Source: Lagopus muta
Lineage: Eukaryota; Chordata; Aves; Galliformes; Phasianidae
NCBI RefSeq assembly: GCF_023343835.1
Contig: NC_064435.1
Span: 82,842,134 to 82,906,133, forward strand
Direction: 5' to 3'
Length of the DNA: 64,000 nucleotides
Under the pieces are notes generated by a model. It saw nothing but the letters and a program-made list of their open reading frames with translations, made no database searches and was not told the origin of the DNA. The position numbers and the translations under genes were made by a program. Positions 9,930 to 21,000 of this stretch are shown here, one piece after another. Within the stretch, counting starts at the first letter, position 1. Each line of letters starts with the position of its first letter.

Positions 9930-10340
9930 CTAAAGGATTGTTTCATCCGAGTGGCGGTGTCCAAGTCAAACGCTGGCAACAGGCAGGGGAACCCAAACCT
10001 GTTGAGGCAGACTTCTGCCGCCATGTGAGGAATCGGAGCGACAGGCTGCAGGGGCGGGAGGCAAGGGACACGCTGTGCCCACGCAGGGCGAGTCCATGGG
10101 CTGTGCCCGTGATGGAAGACCGCGACTGCCATCGTGATAGCTGGAAGTTTGTGGGCCACGATGCCGATCCTGGTCAGAGCGGGCCTGGGGCTGCGCTTGT
10201 TGGAGCAGTGCCTTGTCAGATTAGCCATACGGCTGCTGTGTGCGATTCTCAACCTGGACAGACAGGCCTGCCAGGCAGAAACTGCTCAGGCAGATGATGC
10301 TGGGGAGGACAAAAATTATCCACTGCAAGACTAAGAAGAC
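9930..10340. promoter_or_regulatory. Orphan CpG-dense island
   Basis: About 400 bases of GC- and CpG-rich sequence in AT-rich intergenic DNA, 3.3 kb upstream of BLOC1S5 and about 4 kb past the EEF1E1 3' end. It has overlapping open frames on both strands (119 codons each), which is common in GC-rich DNA, and none resembles a protein I know. It may be the promoter of the candidate plus-strand gene, an alternative BLOC1S5 promoter, or a remnant of an insertion. Confidence 0.45.
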
Positions 10341-10651
10341 AGATGACACCCAGCAGGAATGGCGAGCCAAATCTGCAGAATCCACAATACAGCTGGCTAG
10401 CCCTAGGCTACCTGCCTCTTTGAAGTGGAAGAGACATCACCGATGAGCTGTCAAATTAGATCACCAGCCTGGAAACGCTGAAAGAGATTTAGTTCTTCCA
10501 GCAGAGAAGGGGAAGTGTAATAGATGAAAATCTTCCTAAAGGGGCCAAGGTAATGTGGGAGGGGAAGGGGGAATCCTGAACATGCAACAACAATGAAAAA
10601 TTACTAGCCTCTCTCCTGCATGTATTGGAAAGATGAAGTTAGCTGCGTTAC

Positions 10652-13600
10652 ATGGCAGCAGGAATCACTGCAGTCACTACCAGCACGGGAAATAAGGGCG
10701 ATGCCTGCAGGAATGTGCACATAGCAGCAACAAGTAAGTGTTGCTATAAAATCAAATTCCTTCCCAGATCAGTGATGTCTTTATATGTCACCCCAGAGCT
10801 GGGATCTAGAGTAGTATAAATCTAATATTCAAAACGTGCCACAGAGGGATGCAAAGACCCCAATCTAACACTAAAAGCTCAGTGCAGCAGAGGCACATGA
10901 TGGCAACTCCCCCCTGCTTTCTTCTCCAATAGCACTTGCTAGTATTGGTGCACAGAAGATGCAAGGAATGCTGTTCAGTTTTGATGGATCAAAACCAAAA
11001 ATTAAGATTGCCAAGTGCACAAGCATATATTCAGGTGCATGGTGAATGTGACACCTGACCCTTTCATTAGGGTAGGGATGGCAACAGCATGATCTAATTG
11101 TACATTCAAGGAAGAAATACTGCTCTTGGTGAGGGGGAAATATTAAATGTAGTAATCCATTAAACCATCCATCACTGCAAATACACTTTGAATTTAAAAG
11201 ACCATGAAACACACTAAAGATTAAAAGTAATGATAAAACTGAAAACAAAAAGGAAAAAAAAATTAAGCCTACAAATCCCTCCTCCTAATTTCAACTCCAG
11301 CAAAACAACAAGAAAATTCCTTAATAGGTGTAAACATACAACTTTAAAATCAATATACGTTCATATTAAGGCAAACTTATTTGGAGAAAAATTACGATAA
11401 CCTATTCCCTGCTTGAGCATTCATGTAGCAGACAAACCACAAATCAACTGCAGAGATTCAAACACAAGATGCTAACAGATCAGAGAATATTATCCAAACT
11501 AGACCTCTGGATACAAGAGCTTACATAGGATTTTTTAGTATATAACAATTTGGATAGGTGTATCTCTTCCTTCATTGTTATTTCTCTCAACTAATCCCTT
11601 TCTAAGTACCTTGCCCTACTCTTCTGCAAAGCCACAGCATCAAGGAACAGAGTTCTGGTTATCTATTGCATTTTAACCAAGAGGAGATTAAAGAAGCTCA
11701 AGTTGTAGAGCAATCTTTATCTCTGGCTTTTACTAGAGTGTATTGAATTTCAAGATTAGAACCACATCAACACTTCAAAGTTACATTTTCATATATATAT
11801 ATTTCAAAATAGTTAATATACATGAACATCTTTGAATTACAGAGTACTCATGTCTGTTTTAAACTTGTCTCAACTCACTGCTGACAATTTGGGATCCACA
11901 CCCATGCTTACTAATCTGTTACTCTTCCATCAGCTGTACATATAGTAAACTTTCTCAGTATGTGTGTGAAGAAAGAGAAAAATCATGTTGTCAATATATA
12001 CTCCAGTAAGCTATGACATCTGTTGGGAAGGTTAGGATGCAACTTTAATAAGTCTCCCATTTTTAGGGCTATATTCTTCGTAAGTATTGGAAATTAGCAA
12101 ATTCCTGGGAGAGGAGATATTTCAATTTCAAAATACTTAGAGGGTGGTGTAGCCTATGGAGGACTACAAGAGAAAATGGACTAAAAGGATGTGAAAATAT
12201 TACCTCTTACAGGCTACCAGCTAGGATATGTCAGCATCCAGGTTTTATGCATTTTACACAAAGAATCACTGACAACTCAGTTGATTCCAAGAGGTTTGCA
12301 CCTACTCAGAGTGGGCAGTGAAGACAAGTAACAGGACTTGTTTGACTCAACCACTTCTGCTGCTAACCTCAAGCAATGCCTGCATTACCTGCCTGCCTCA
12401 TAGGTAAACCACTGATAATACAAAGAACTTAAAAAAGAAAACAAACGTATTACATGCTGAAGCTATTATCAAAATTTTCTTTAGTTTTGATTCTGAAGGA
12501 TGCAGATTTCAGTTTATCTGAATGGCCAGGTTTTCTGTTTGTTTTGTACCTTACTGTAGCGCAGACCCTCTTGAACTGCTCATTCCTACTAACTCTTCTA
12601 TACAGCCTTCCTATATTGAATCCAAATTTTTCTGTAAATCACCATTGACCAATTTTAAGTCTATGCAAGAACTGCCCTTAGATACTTCTGCAGTTCAGCT
12701 GAACTCTGACTTCTCACTTAAAGTTACTCATGCAAAGACAGGTAACAATCATCAGTCTGTTGTTGATCTATCCAACACAACACTTGAAAGTCTGTTTGAA
12801 CACAGCTTGCTTGTGAGTGATGCCCATCCCAGTATTGAGGTGAAAAAGACAAGCCAAAGAGGGGGAAGTGTAAGATTCCACTGAACACTTACAATTATCC
12901 TATTTATTTCACTGCTGAATTCTTCCATTGCTGAAAGGTTGTCACGCAGTACTATCTCACCATATGGCAACAACCTCAAGTCCTAGAGGCACATACTTAA
13001 AAGACCATAACATGTCAGGGCCCCTTGAATAAATTAAATAGAACAATTATGCAAAATAATAATACTGCAGTGATGAGATACATTAACAAATGAGACTGTC
13101 ACTGTTCATGAAACGCCATGAAAATAAATTCCACACATCACTGTGGTCATCATCATCATCAAACTGTGAAGCAACAGAAGTAAAACAACATCACAGTATT
13201 TACTGTGCCCTTCAGCAACAGAGATTTTCTGAAAAAAGAAGAGGTTGCAAGGGAAGGAAGTCACTTCTAGCAATATTCAATAAGGGTATAACAAACTATC
13301 ACAGAAATAGACTAGCAAGGGTTGTTTTTTGTTGTTATTTAAGAAAACAAAACAAAACCCCCACAATAGCATGAGTGCTTACCCACGCTCTCTTTAGGTG
13401 GAGCATCAGCATTCATCTGACAGAGCTGAAGCACGTTACAACTCAGTGGTAAACAACATGAAGCTTCATCTTAAAAACCTACCCCAAACTAATAGGCCAA
13501 GGTACGTTTTCGTATTTACTTCCATTAATTTTATTACATACTCAGTGTCTAAGATCAAGAGGTATTAGACAGAAAGAGGTAGCATGGAGGAAATCAATAC

Positions 13601-14198
13601 CATCTGGTTTTCTCAGTGTTCTCTCTGAAGCAAAATGTCTCAATTCATCTTTCTTTGCTTTTAACTCTCTATTCCACTTACCAACTAATCTACATAGGGG
13701 AGTGAAAACTGAAATGCTTGAGCTAGCATATGACAGTCACCAAATGTACTTCTGTCAGCACAGATCCAGATTTTACTAATCCCTTCTAAACATTTCATGC
13801 TTGGTTTTTATTTTTTATTTAATTATTTCAGCAGCAATCTACACTTCTGTTTTACATCAGAGAAAATAAGAGGCTAGGATACTGCAGTCAAAGCATGTAG
13901 CAACGTAGAGAAATCCTGACACTTCAACACAGCAGCTGTTTGGGCAAACAAACACCTCAACACCAAAACAAACACCTTCTGCCCACCGTGTTCTGTGGCA
14001 CAGTGACCCAACAACATGTTTCAACTGACAACAGTCTCTTTGGTTTTAAAGCAAACTTTTAAAAACAAGTGAGAGTGGAAAAGCAGCACATCATTATCTC
14101 AAGTACCTCCTTCCCCATCTTTTTTAGGACCCTGAAATGTGCAGTCTTTCTTCTGTGGAAATAACATGAAATGACAGCATATGCAGAATCTCAATAAA
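10652..14198 (+). CDS. Candidate novel spliced gene, four exons, about 175 codons
   Basis: I do not recognise this product. Candidate coding exons are 10652-10733 (ATG, 27 codons plus 1 base, donor CAA|GTAAGT), 12565-12869 (acceptor TAGCGCAG, 101 codons, donor AGT|GTAAGA), 13398-13501 (acceptor CTCTCTTTAG, donor CCAAG|GTACGT) and 14128-14164 (acceptor TTTTTTAG, stop TAA). Phases agree at all three junctions. AATAAA follows at 14193. Exon 2 is Ser/Thr- and Leu-rich (ELPLDTSAVQLNSDFSLKV, TLESLFEHSLLVSDAH) and exon 3 is polar (SSDRAEARYNSVVNNMKLHL), like a poorly structured, fast-evolving protein. There is no membrane segment or known domain. A CpG-dense island 0.3-0.7 kb upstream could be its promoter. 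Exon-like segments with open frames do arise by chance, so this remains inference from splice signals and frame only. A noncoding transcript is the main alternative. Confidence 0.3.
10871..12450. other. AT-rich stretch, no recognised feature
   Basis: It would be the first intron of the candidate plus-strand gene (intron bounds 10734-12564). It contains a short ATAT run near 11.79 kb and nothing else I can name. Confidence 0.6.
12565..12869 (+). CDS. Largest exon of the candidate plus-strand gene
   Basis: A 305-bp segment open throughout in one frame, flanked by a T-rich acceptor tract (TGTTTGTTTTGTACCTTACTG, then an AG) and a GTAAGA donor. If unspliced, the frame stops at TGA 13 bases past the donor. 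Codon choice looks mixed and natural rather than low-complexity. This is the best single piece of evidence for the candidate gene. Confidence 0.35.
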
Positions 14199-14270
14199 TG
14201 CTAATATTGTTGACTATTGTCATAAATGCTAATAAATAAGTGATAAATGCTAATATTGCTAAATATTGTG
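14192..14270 (+). repeat. Local ATAAATGCTAATATTG repeat
   Basis: Three imperfect copies of a 16-20 base unit lie just after the candidate plus-strand gene's stop codon. Confidence 0.65.
14193..14198 (+). terminator. Candidate polyadenylation signal of the plus-strand gene
   Basis: AATAAA lies 29 bases after the TAA that ends the last candidate exon. It faces the minus-strand EEF1E1 signals at 14333-14401, giving non-overlapping convergent ends. Two further AATAAA-like hexamers lie in a local repeat here. Confidence 0.3.
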
Positions 14271-14332
14271 AAAGAAAATGCCTCTGGATTCTACATCAAA
14301 GTCCATAAAATGAAGTAGCATGTGAACTAACT

Positions 14333-14401
14333 TTTATTTTTTTTTAATAAACTACAGACTTCCACAGCCAAATTAAGACTACAGTTTTAAAATAATTTAT
14401 T
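14333..14401 (-). terminator. Candidate EEF1E1 polyadenylation signals
   Basis: AATAAA occurs on the minus strand at 14401-14396 and again at 14338-14333, about 500-570 bases past the EEF1E1 stop. Either would give a 3' UTR of ordinary length. The region is AT-rich, so a chance hexamer is possible and the site actually used cannot be told from sequence. Confidence 0.45.
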
Positions 14402-14899
14402 CAGTCACATAAATACTTTGTAACATTTTCATGTTCCCTTTTTCACATCATTGGCACACAATATAGCTCTTAACTTTTACAAAACTAGTGTAAACATTCA
14501 TGGAAAATAAAATGAAAAGAGGGACATACGCAGAAACTCAATAAATAGTAAAATGAGTGTGTAGTCAAAGGAAAAGAAGTAATTCTTTCCTACAAAGACC
14601 ATGTAATTACAGTTGAACGCTTAACTAAAAGAACATTTCATCTTTAAAAAATAGTGAATTAAAACTCAATTCCCATCTTTCTGCCATTGTTGCATTTAAT
14701 CAGATACATGATAAAATTCTGTAGCCAGTTCAAATTCTTGAACAAAGAATAACAATTCAATGGAACTGTATTACTTGAGGCATCACCAGTTTTGGTTCAC
14801 ATAGAGAAGCTTACAAACCAGTATTTGCAAGGCAGTGGTTTTGGACAATGCAACTTCTAGACTCCCAAATACCACTCTGACACAGTATTAAAATTCTCC

Positions 14900-15040
14900 T
14901 TAATGAGCATTAGTATATAATCTGTTCTTGATAAAGACGACATTAGTCAGATGTTGTCGGACACCTGGATAATGCTGAATGTGGTTGAACCAGCGAGATA
15001 CATTAAGGTAAATCTCCTTTTCTTGCACAGTGAGGTCCAC
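14900..15040 (-). CDS. EEF1E1: EEF1E1 coding exon 4 with stop
   Basis: This terminal coding exon has 46 codons plus a stop. It runs from VDLTVQEKE through [10 protein letters not shown] to the C-terminus KNRLYTNAH, almost the same as the mammalian C-terminus. The acceptor is CCCCACGCAG. The 3' UTR continues below 14900. Confidence 0.97.
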   Translation of the reverse strand: MDLTVQEKEIYLNVSRWFNHIQHYPGVRQHLTNVVFIKNRLYTNAH

Positions 15041-18000
15041 CTGCGTGGGGAAGAAAGAAAATTGCATTATGAATATTATGAAACGTGGTGAGAAAAAAGA
15101 AGTGCAAAGGTTTACGGCTGATTTCAACTTGCAAAAGAGTTGCTGCTGTCCAGCAGCATTCTGCCTCCATTTCACAGATAAAGATTCACAGCCCAAAACA
15201 CGTGTTTACTTCCTCAAATGAACACATCTGCAGAATGGAATATACATTTGTATGACATACTTGGAGGTGGGGGAAAGGGTGTTAGCTTGCTTGAATTTAA
15301 CCAGTCTACGAATCCTTATAACATCGAGGAGCAGGGGAGAGTTCCTGAACTTGCATAAGTCTTGTGCCCTCCTCTCATTCAGCAGGTGGTCTCGCCTCAC
15401 TGGCCAAGGGCAAAGTGTATTAGAAGTTCAAGAATACATTTTTTCAGGCCATTTCATATTGCATAGGAAAGAGGAATGTTGTTTTCCTCTTTGAGCAATA
15501 GTTCTACAGTAGTTACCAAGAAACAACACAGCACAGGGCTTCACAGTACAGGAAGGACATGGAGCTCTTGGGGTGGGTCCAGAGGAGGGCCACTAAGATG
15601 ATCAGAGGGCTGGAGCACCTCTCTATGAGGAAAGATTGAGGGAACTGGGCTTGTTTAGCTTGGAAAAGAGAAGGCTCCGGGGAGACCTCATTGTGGCCTT
15701 CCAGTAGTTGAAGGGAGCTTATAAACAGGAGGGGGAACGGCTGTTTGTGAGGGTGGACAGTGATAGGACAAGGGGGAATGGTTTTAAACTGAGACAGGGG
15801 AGGCTTAGGTTAGATATTAGGAGGAAGTTTTTTCACACAGAGGATGGTGATGCACTGGAACAGGTTGCCCAAGGAGGCTGTGGATGCCCCATCCCTGGAG
15901 GCATTCAAGGCCAGGCTGGATGTAGCTCTGGGCAGCCTGGTCTGCTGGTTGGTGACCCTGCACATAGCAGGGAGTTGGAACTAGGTGATCACCGTGGTCC
16001 TTTTCAACCCAGGCCATGCTATGATTCTGTGATTCACTGTTCAAATGTGCTATCTAGCTTTATTGGGAAGGCAATTACTATGTTAAAATAAAATGAAAGA
16101 TGTCTGTATTTCATAAAAGTATTGAAATTTTTATTCCTTACTCCTATAGTTATTTCTATCATTCCCAAACTTTCAAGTCAGTATCAGTCGTGTGCTCAGT
16201 GTAACTCAGAGTTAAACAGCCACAAGAAGAGCCAGGATTATACAGCTACTCCAACAGCTCCTTGCCACTGCAATACTGGGTAACAGTTATGAAGAGCTTC
16301 CGGGCTAGTTTTATCATAGTACCGACCAAGCAAAGTCATTTATGATTACATGTAATCTATACTATTCAAAGTCTTCTAAATTAAAGCAAGCAAAATCCTT
16401 AAGATTCTCTTTTAAGACTTATTACTTCAGTTTATTTCAAGCAGGCAGTAGAACTAACTACTCCCATACTGTATCACCTGTATTACCTTGCCTTGATTAC
16501 TAAATCCGCATTTCATTCCTCTGGAACCAAGTTAGTGTATCAATTTAGACAACAATCTGCTTTTTGTTTTACCTACTGTACTGAGTAAGCTTCAAAGCTA
16601 TAAAACTATTGGGAACAAAACATGATCTTCATGTGAACTACCCTATCTCGTCTCCCCACACAGCCACGTCAAATGGGGTTCACCTCACTTCAGTCAGCCA
16701 TCAAGATGCACTGATTCACCTCCATGCCTGCAGTTCTAGCTGAGCTAAAAACTTAACAGAGCTTTATTAGGAAAAGAACAATACTGGTAAGATGAACATC
16801 TTGTTACAGACAGAGGCGTTACAAACTAAAAGTGGGAGCTATTAAAATGTAACACTGACTGCTTTTTTAATTAAGATACTTGATAAGTTGCCTGAGGTTC
16901 TTCAAGTGTGCTACACTCAGGACAAAATAAACACGCACTACCATTTAGAGGGAGATGCTTCTAATCACATGCAGTTTGTTGTAATTAATGACAGTGTGAT
17001 GCCAGTGCTTGCTATGAAGCCGTAGAAGCATTTACAAAACAACACACAGTATGAAAAGAGCAACATACAGCCACAAAATCATCTAAAACCAATAGTTATC
17101 CTCATTTGTAGTAAGGTATGAGCAGGTACTAAAAACACTAAGTTTGGTGACTAAGGTACACTAAGTATTACAATGAGTATTGTAATTAGAATACCCCATT
17201 TCCAACATCCATAGCGGGCAAGCACTTGGTTATAAGAGTGCTGAAAATAAACTTGAGATTTGGCAGGAGATACATTTCTTCTCCTCAATATTTTATACTT
17301 TTAACTCTCCATCCTCACATTTCTTTGATATTATTCGAAAACAGTCTTATGAAAATAGTCCTCCTCCATTCTGTAAGTATAGTGAAAAAACATCTGCATG
17401 GCTTCACAGGCAGGTTCTGTAAAAGTAAAACCCTTTCTACTTCAAGCACAGCATTCAAGATATCTTTGCTTATTTACATAATGTATTCTCAGTGAAATAT
17501 ATTCAAAAGCACTCTGTGGCATGCTCTATTTTTTACTCAGGACATAACTCTTAGGTTAATTGTTTAGAGATCAGTTCCATGGCGTTTTTACAACATTTTG
17601 TTAGATGGGTATTTTCTATTCTTCCTCATTAAATTAGATAATTCCCCCAAGTTAAGAAAGGCTGCTGTTCTGCTGGTAAAATAATTATTTGCTATTAAAG
17701 CAATTATTTAAATAGCAAAGAAGCAGACACTCAATTTGATGACTTTTTTTTTTTAAATTATGGGGAGAAAAAATAAAAAGCCTTACTCTTCCACAAAGCC
17801 CACAAAGGATAATGAAAATGGGCATCACACAATGCAAAAAGAAGAGTTTCTAGAAGGACCGTAACTATACCAGCTTTAATTATATTTGCTTTCAGTAGCA
17901 CTGGGGATGCAGACAAACTCCCATGCCTGTACCTGTATGTGCATGGGAAGTCTAGAAATACCTGTGTATATTTAGAGTTCTTCTGCATAAAGGACAGATA

Positions 18001-21000
18001 CTATCAGTTTTTAATGTAGCCTTTAGATATGAAAATAGAGGTGAAAGTAGAAAACAAAACAGCCAAGTTCAGAATTCTGTGAGATACATTTCACATGGTC
18101 TTAACTCATTTTCTGCTGTTAGAGGAAAAGCTAAGAATCAAGGTACCTTCAAAGTTTTTATTATTTTTTGCAAATTGAGGACTGTTAGCATAATTCTTTA
18201 GAATGAAAGCCTGTTATCCAGGTTCTAAGATAAGTAGTGTATCAATTAATATTAAAAGAAATTATGGCAATCCATTAAATACTGGAAATCATCCCAGAAT
18301 CATCCTAGAATGGCCTGGGTTGAAAAGGACCGCAGTGATCACCTAGTTTCAACCTCCCTGATACATGCAGGGTGACCAACCACAACCTCCTTGGGCAACC
18401 TGTTCCAGTGCCTCACCACCCTCTGTGTGAAAAACTTCCTCCTAATATCTAACCTAAACCTTCCCTATCTCAGTTTAAAACCATTCCCCCTTGTCCTATC
18501 CTTGTCCACCCTCACAAACAGCCGTTCCCCCTCCTGTTTGTTAGCTCCCTTCAATTACTGAAGGCCACAATGAGGTCTCCCCAGAGCCTTCTCTCCTCCA
18601 AGCTAAAGAAGCCCAGTTCCCTCAACCCTTCTTCATAGCAGAGGTGCTCCAGCCCTCTGATCATCTTGGTGGCGCTCCTCCAGACCAGATCCAAGAGCTC
18701 TACATCTTTCTTGTGCTTGTGGCCCCAGCAAATATTATCATGAAAAAAAAGCCAAACAGGAAAAGAAATTATGAATGCAGTCTCATTATATTTCTACATT
18801 AGTAGTTCTGACTTGAGGAGCATAACTCACTTGGTTTGGTAATAGATTGTACTAGAATTGACCCCAAAATTTTGACTGAGGCTTCTATTTGTAGATACAT
18901 AAATTTCACCCCAAGTTATTTTCCAGCACTCATTAAATAAATTTTAAATTCAGACATACAGATCTGATATGACTACTTTGGTTCTGCCTGAATTTACAAG
19001 GCAGAAAAAAAAACTAAGTCAGATCAGCCTCTGTATTGATAATTTCTCTTAAACATTTTTAAATAAGACTTCACTAGTTTGGTTCTATTTACAAATTAAA
19101 ACATAGGGAAAACTTTAAGAACAAGTTCATCACCACAGGGGAACTTAATGCTCACTGATTGCCTGAGTTATCTTCAAGCAGTGTTTCCTAATTCATATTT
19201 TCTTTGCAATCTGAGCTTTAACCTAGCAGAACTTCACTGTTGATCACATTCATCTACATAAACATTTGAGTAATCTGTATGTCTAAAGACAAGAGCGTTT
19301 ATACATACTAAGGTACATGGTTCAGAGGGAAAATATTGATGGTTGGACTGCATGGTCTTGGAGGTCCTTTTCAACCTTGGTGATTCTGATTCTACATTAG
19401 ACACATGGAGACATGGAATTACATATGACAGTGTAAGTCATGGCAATTTAAAAGAATGCATCTGAGAGCTAGCACCAAGCATTACACTTTTTGGGTATTT
19501 GAGACCTACATCATGATGCAGAACAGTGTACACAGTTTACTTACTGCCTCATTATTACCAGTGTATATTTCTAATTAAGAGACTTATTTTTTTCCCTCTA
19601 CTAGTCTGCATGAAGAACAAAAAGATTCCCTTAGTGACCTTCACTCACTAAAATCCTAATTCCTTGGTCATTGCATGGATTTCTAGACATCTATTGTTGT
19701 GCTAAACAGAAAAGAACAAAAGAAAGGCATGCAACTGTAAGACTAAAAGTTGCTGTTAGTCTATTTGAATCAGGAATCAATTTTTCCTATTGATTCTTCA
19801 CTGACAAGAATATACAGTTTCCAGAACCCCACCTGGATAATGAGAGGTGCAAAGCAAAAGTGGAAGTGGGGAGGATTATAGAGATGTATTATTTATACAC
19901 AGAAACACTACTTGTTGTACTACTACTACTACTAATACTTGTTGTACTAATACTACTGCATGAGGTGGTTTCAAAACTTTTAATACTGCTCAGCTCATGC
20001 AGTGCAATCACAGTATGTCACAAGTACGTATTTTGATAGAGCTATCTGTTACCCCATCAAAGACAGGGAGATTGGCCCTAAGGATCTTCATCAACAACCC
20101 TCTCAGATCCACAGACAACAAGAACATCTCTTATTTTAAGGGATTATCAAAGACAAAGTATTTTGAACGAGGCTGAGCTCAAACAGCAGTGGATATGAGG
20201 AACTGCTTCCTTGGAATGCACCACATTAAAAGATGGAGCAGCTTTCCCCTCCACCTAAGGCTTGAGGCACAGAAGCAGTTCTGAAAGTACTCTCTTCTCA
20301 TTATAGGAAAAAAAACATAGTCACAGGATTCTACAGTTCAAGATATCTTACTTCCATTAACTACTTAGTTAACTACTTACTTGACTACTAATATTAATCA
20401 ATTTTAAAGCCTTAAAAACATACACAATCTAGCTAATCCGTGGCGAGCAGCTTCTGATATTCCTCTATTGGAGAGCAACCCCATTATTTGCCCTTTATAC
20501 CTTTCTGAGTCACAAAATTAGCATCTTCTACAAAAATCAAGCACTTCAGAAGCAGATGTTGTACAATAAACTTGTCCCAACTAGCGTCTGCATGGTTGCA
20601 GGCACCCAGGAGCACTAAGTCATTTGTTTTTACCATCTGCTCTATTTCCCAAAGCAATAACTTGTGTCTTTTCTTCTTGATTAGGTGGTCTACTCTAGAG
20701 CAAACTCTAAATATAAAATACGCTTGATTTTCCCCAGCCTAAGGTTTTGTTTTTAATGTCTCATTTGAGTTTGTATTTTCTTACACTACACAGTCGTATT
20801 TTTAAAAGTATTCTTACACATCTGTACTGCCATATAATATGGGAAAGGTAAGCATTTGACATATGAGTTAACACATCTATCCTTTACAAGGAAAATATGA
20901 CTCAAGCATAACTTCAACATAAGATCTCTTTCATTTTTGGTTATATTTCATTACCTGATCTCTTCCCCCGCCTCCTCTCTTCAAAATCCCTTCTGTAGCA

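Noticed and set aside
9893-10297. 119-codon frames on both strands in the orphan CpG island
   Set aside because: Opposing long frames in the same GC-rich DNA point to composition, not coding. I recognise neither, and the candidate gene's ATG lies downstream in another context.
15708-16091. 127-codon plus-strand frame and others in the CR1 copies at 18.3, 21.5, 38.4, 49.8 and 50.0 kb
   Set aside because: They are translations of the CR1 3' region, not host genes.
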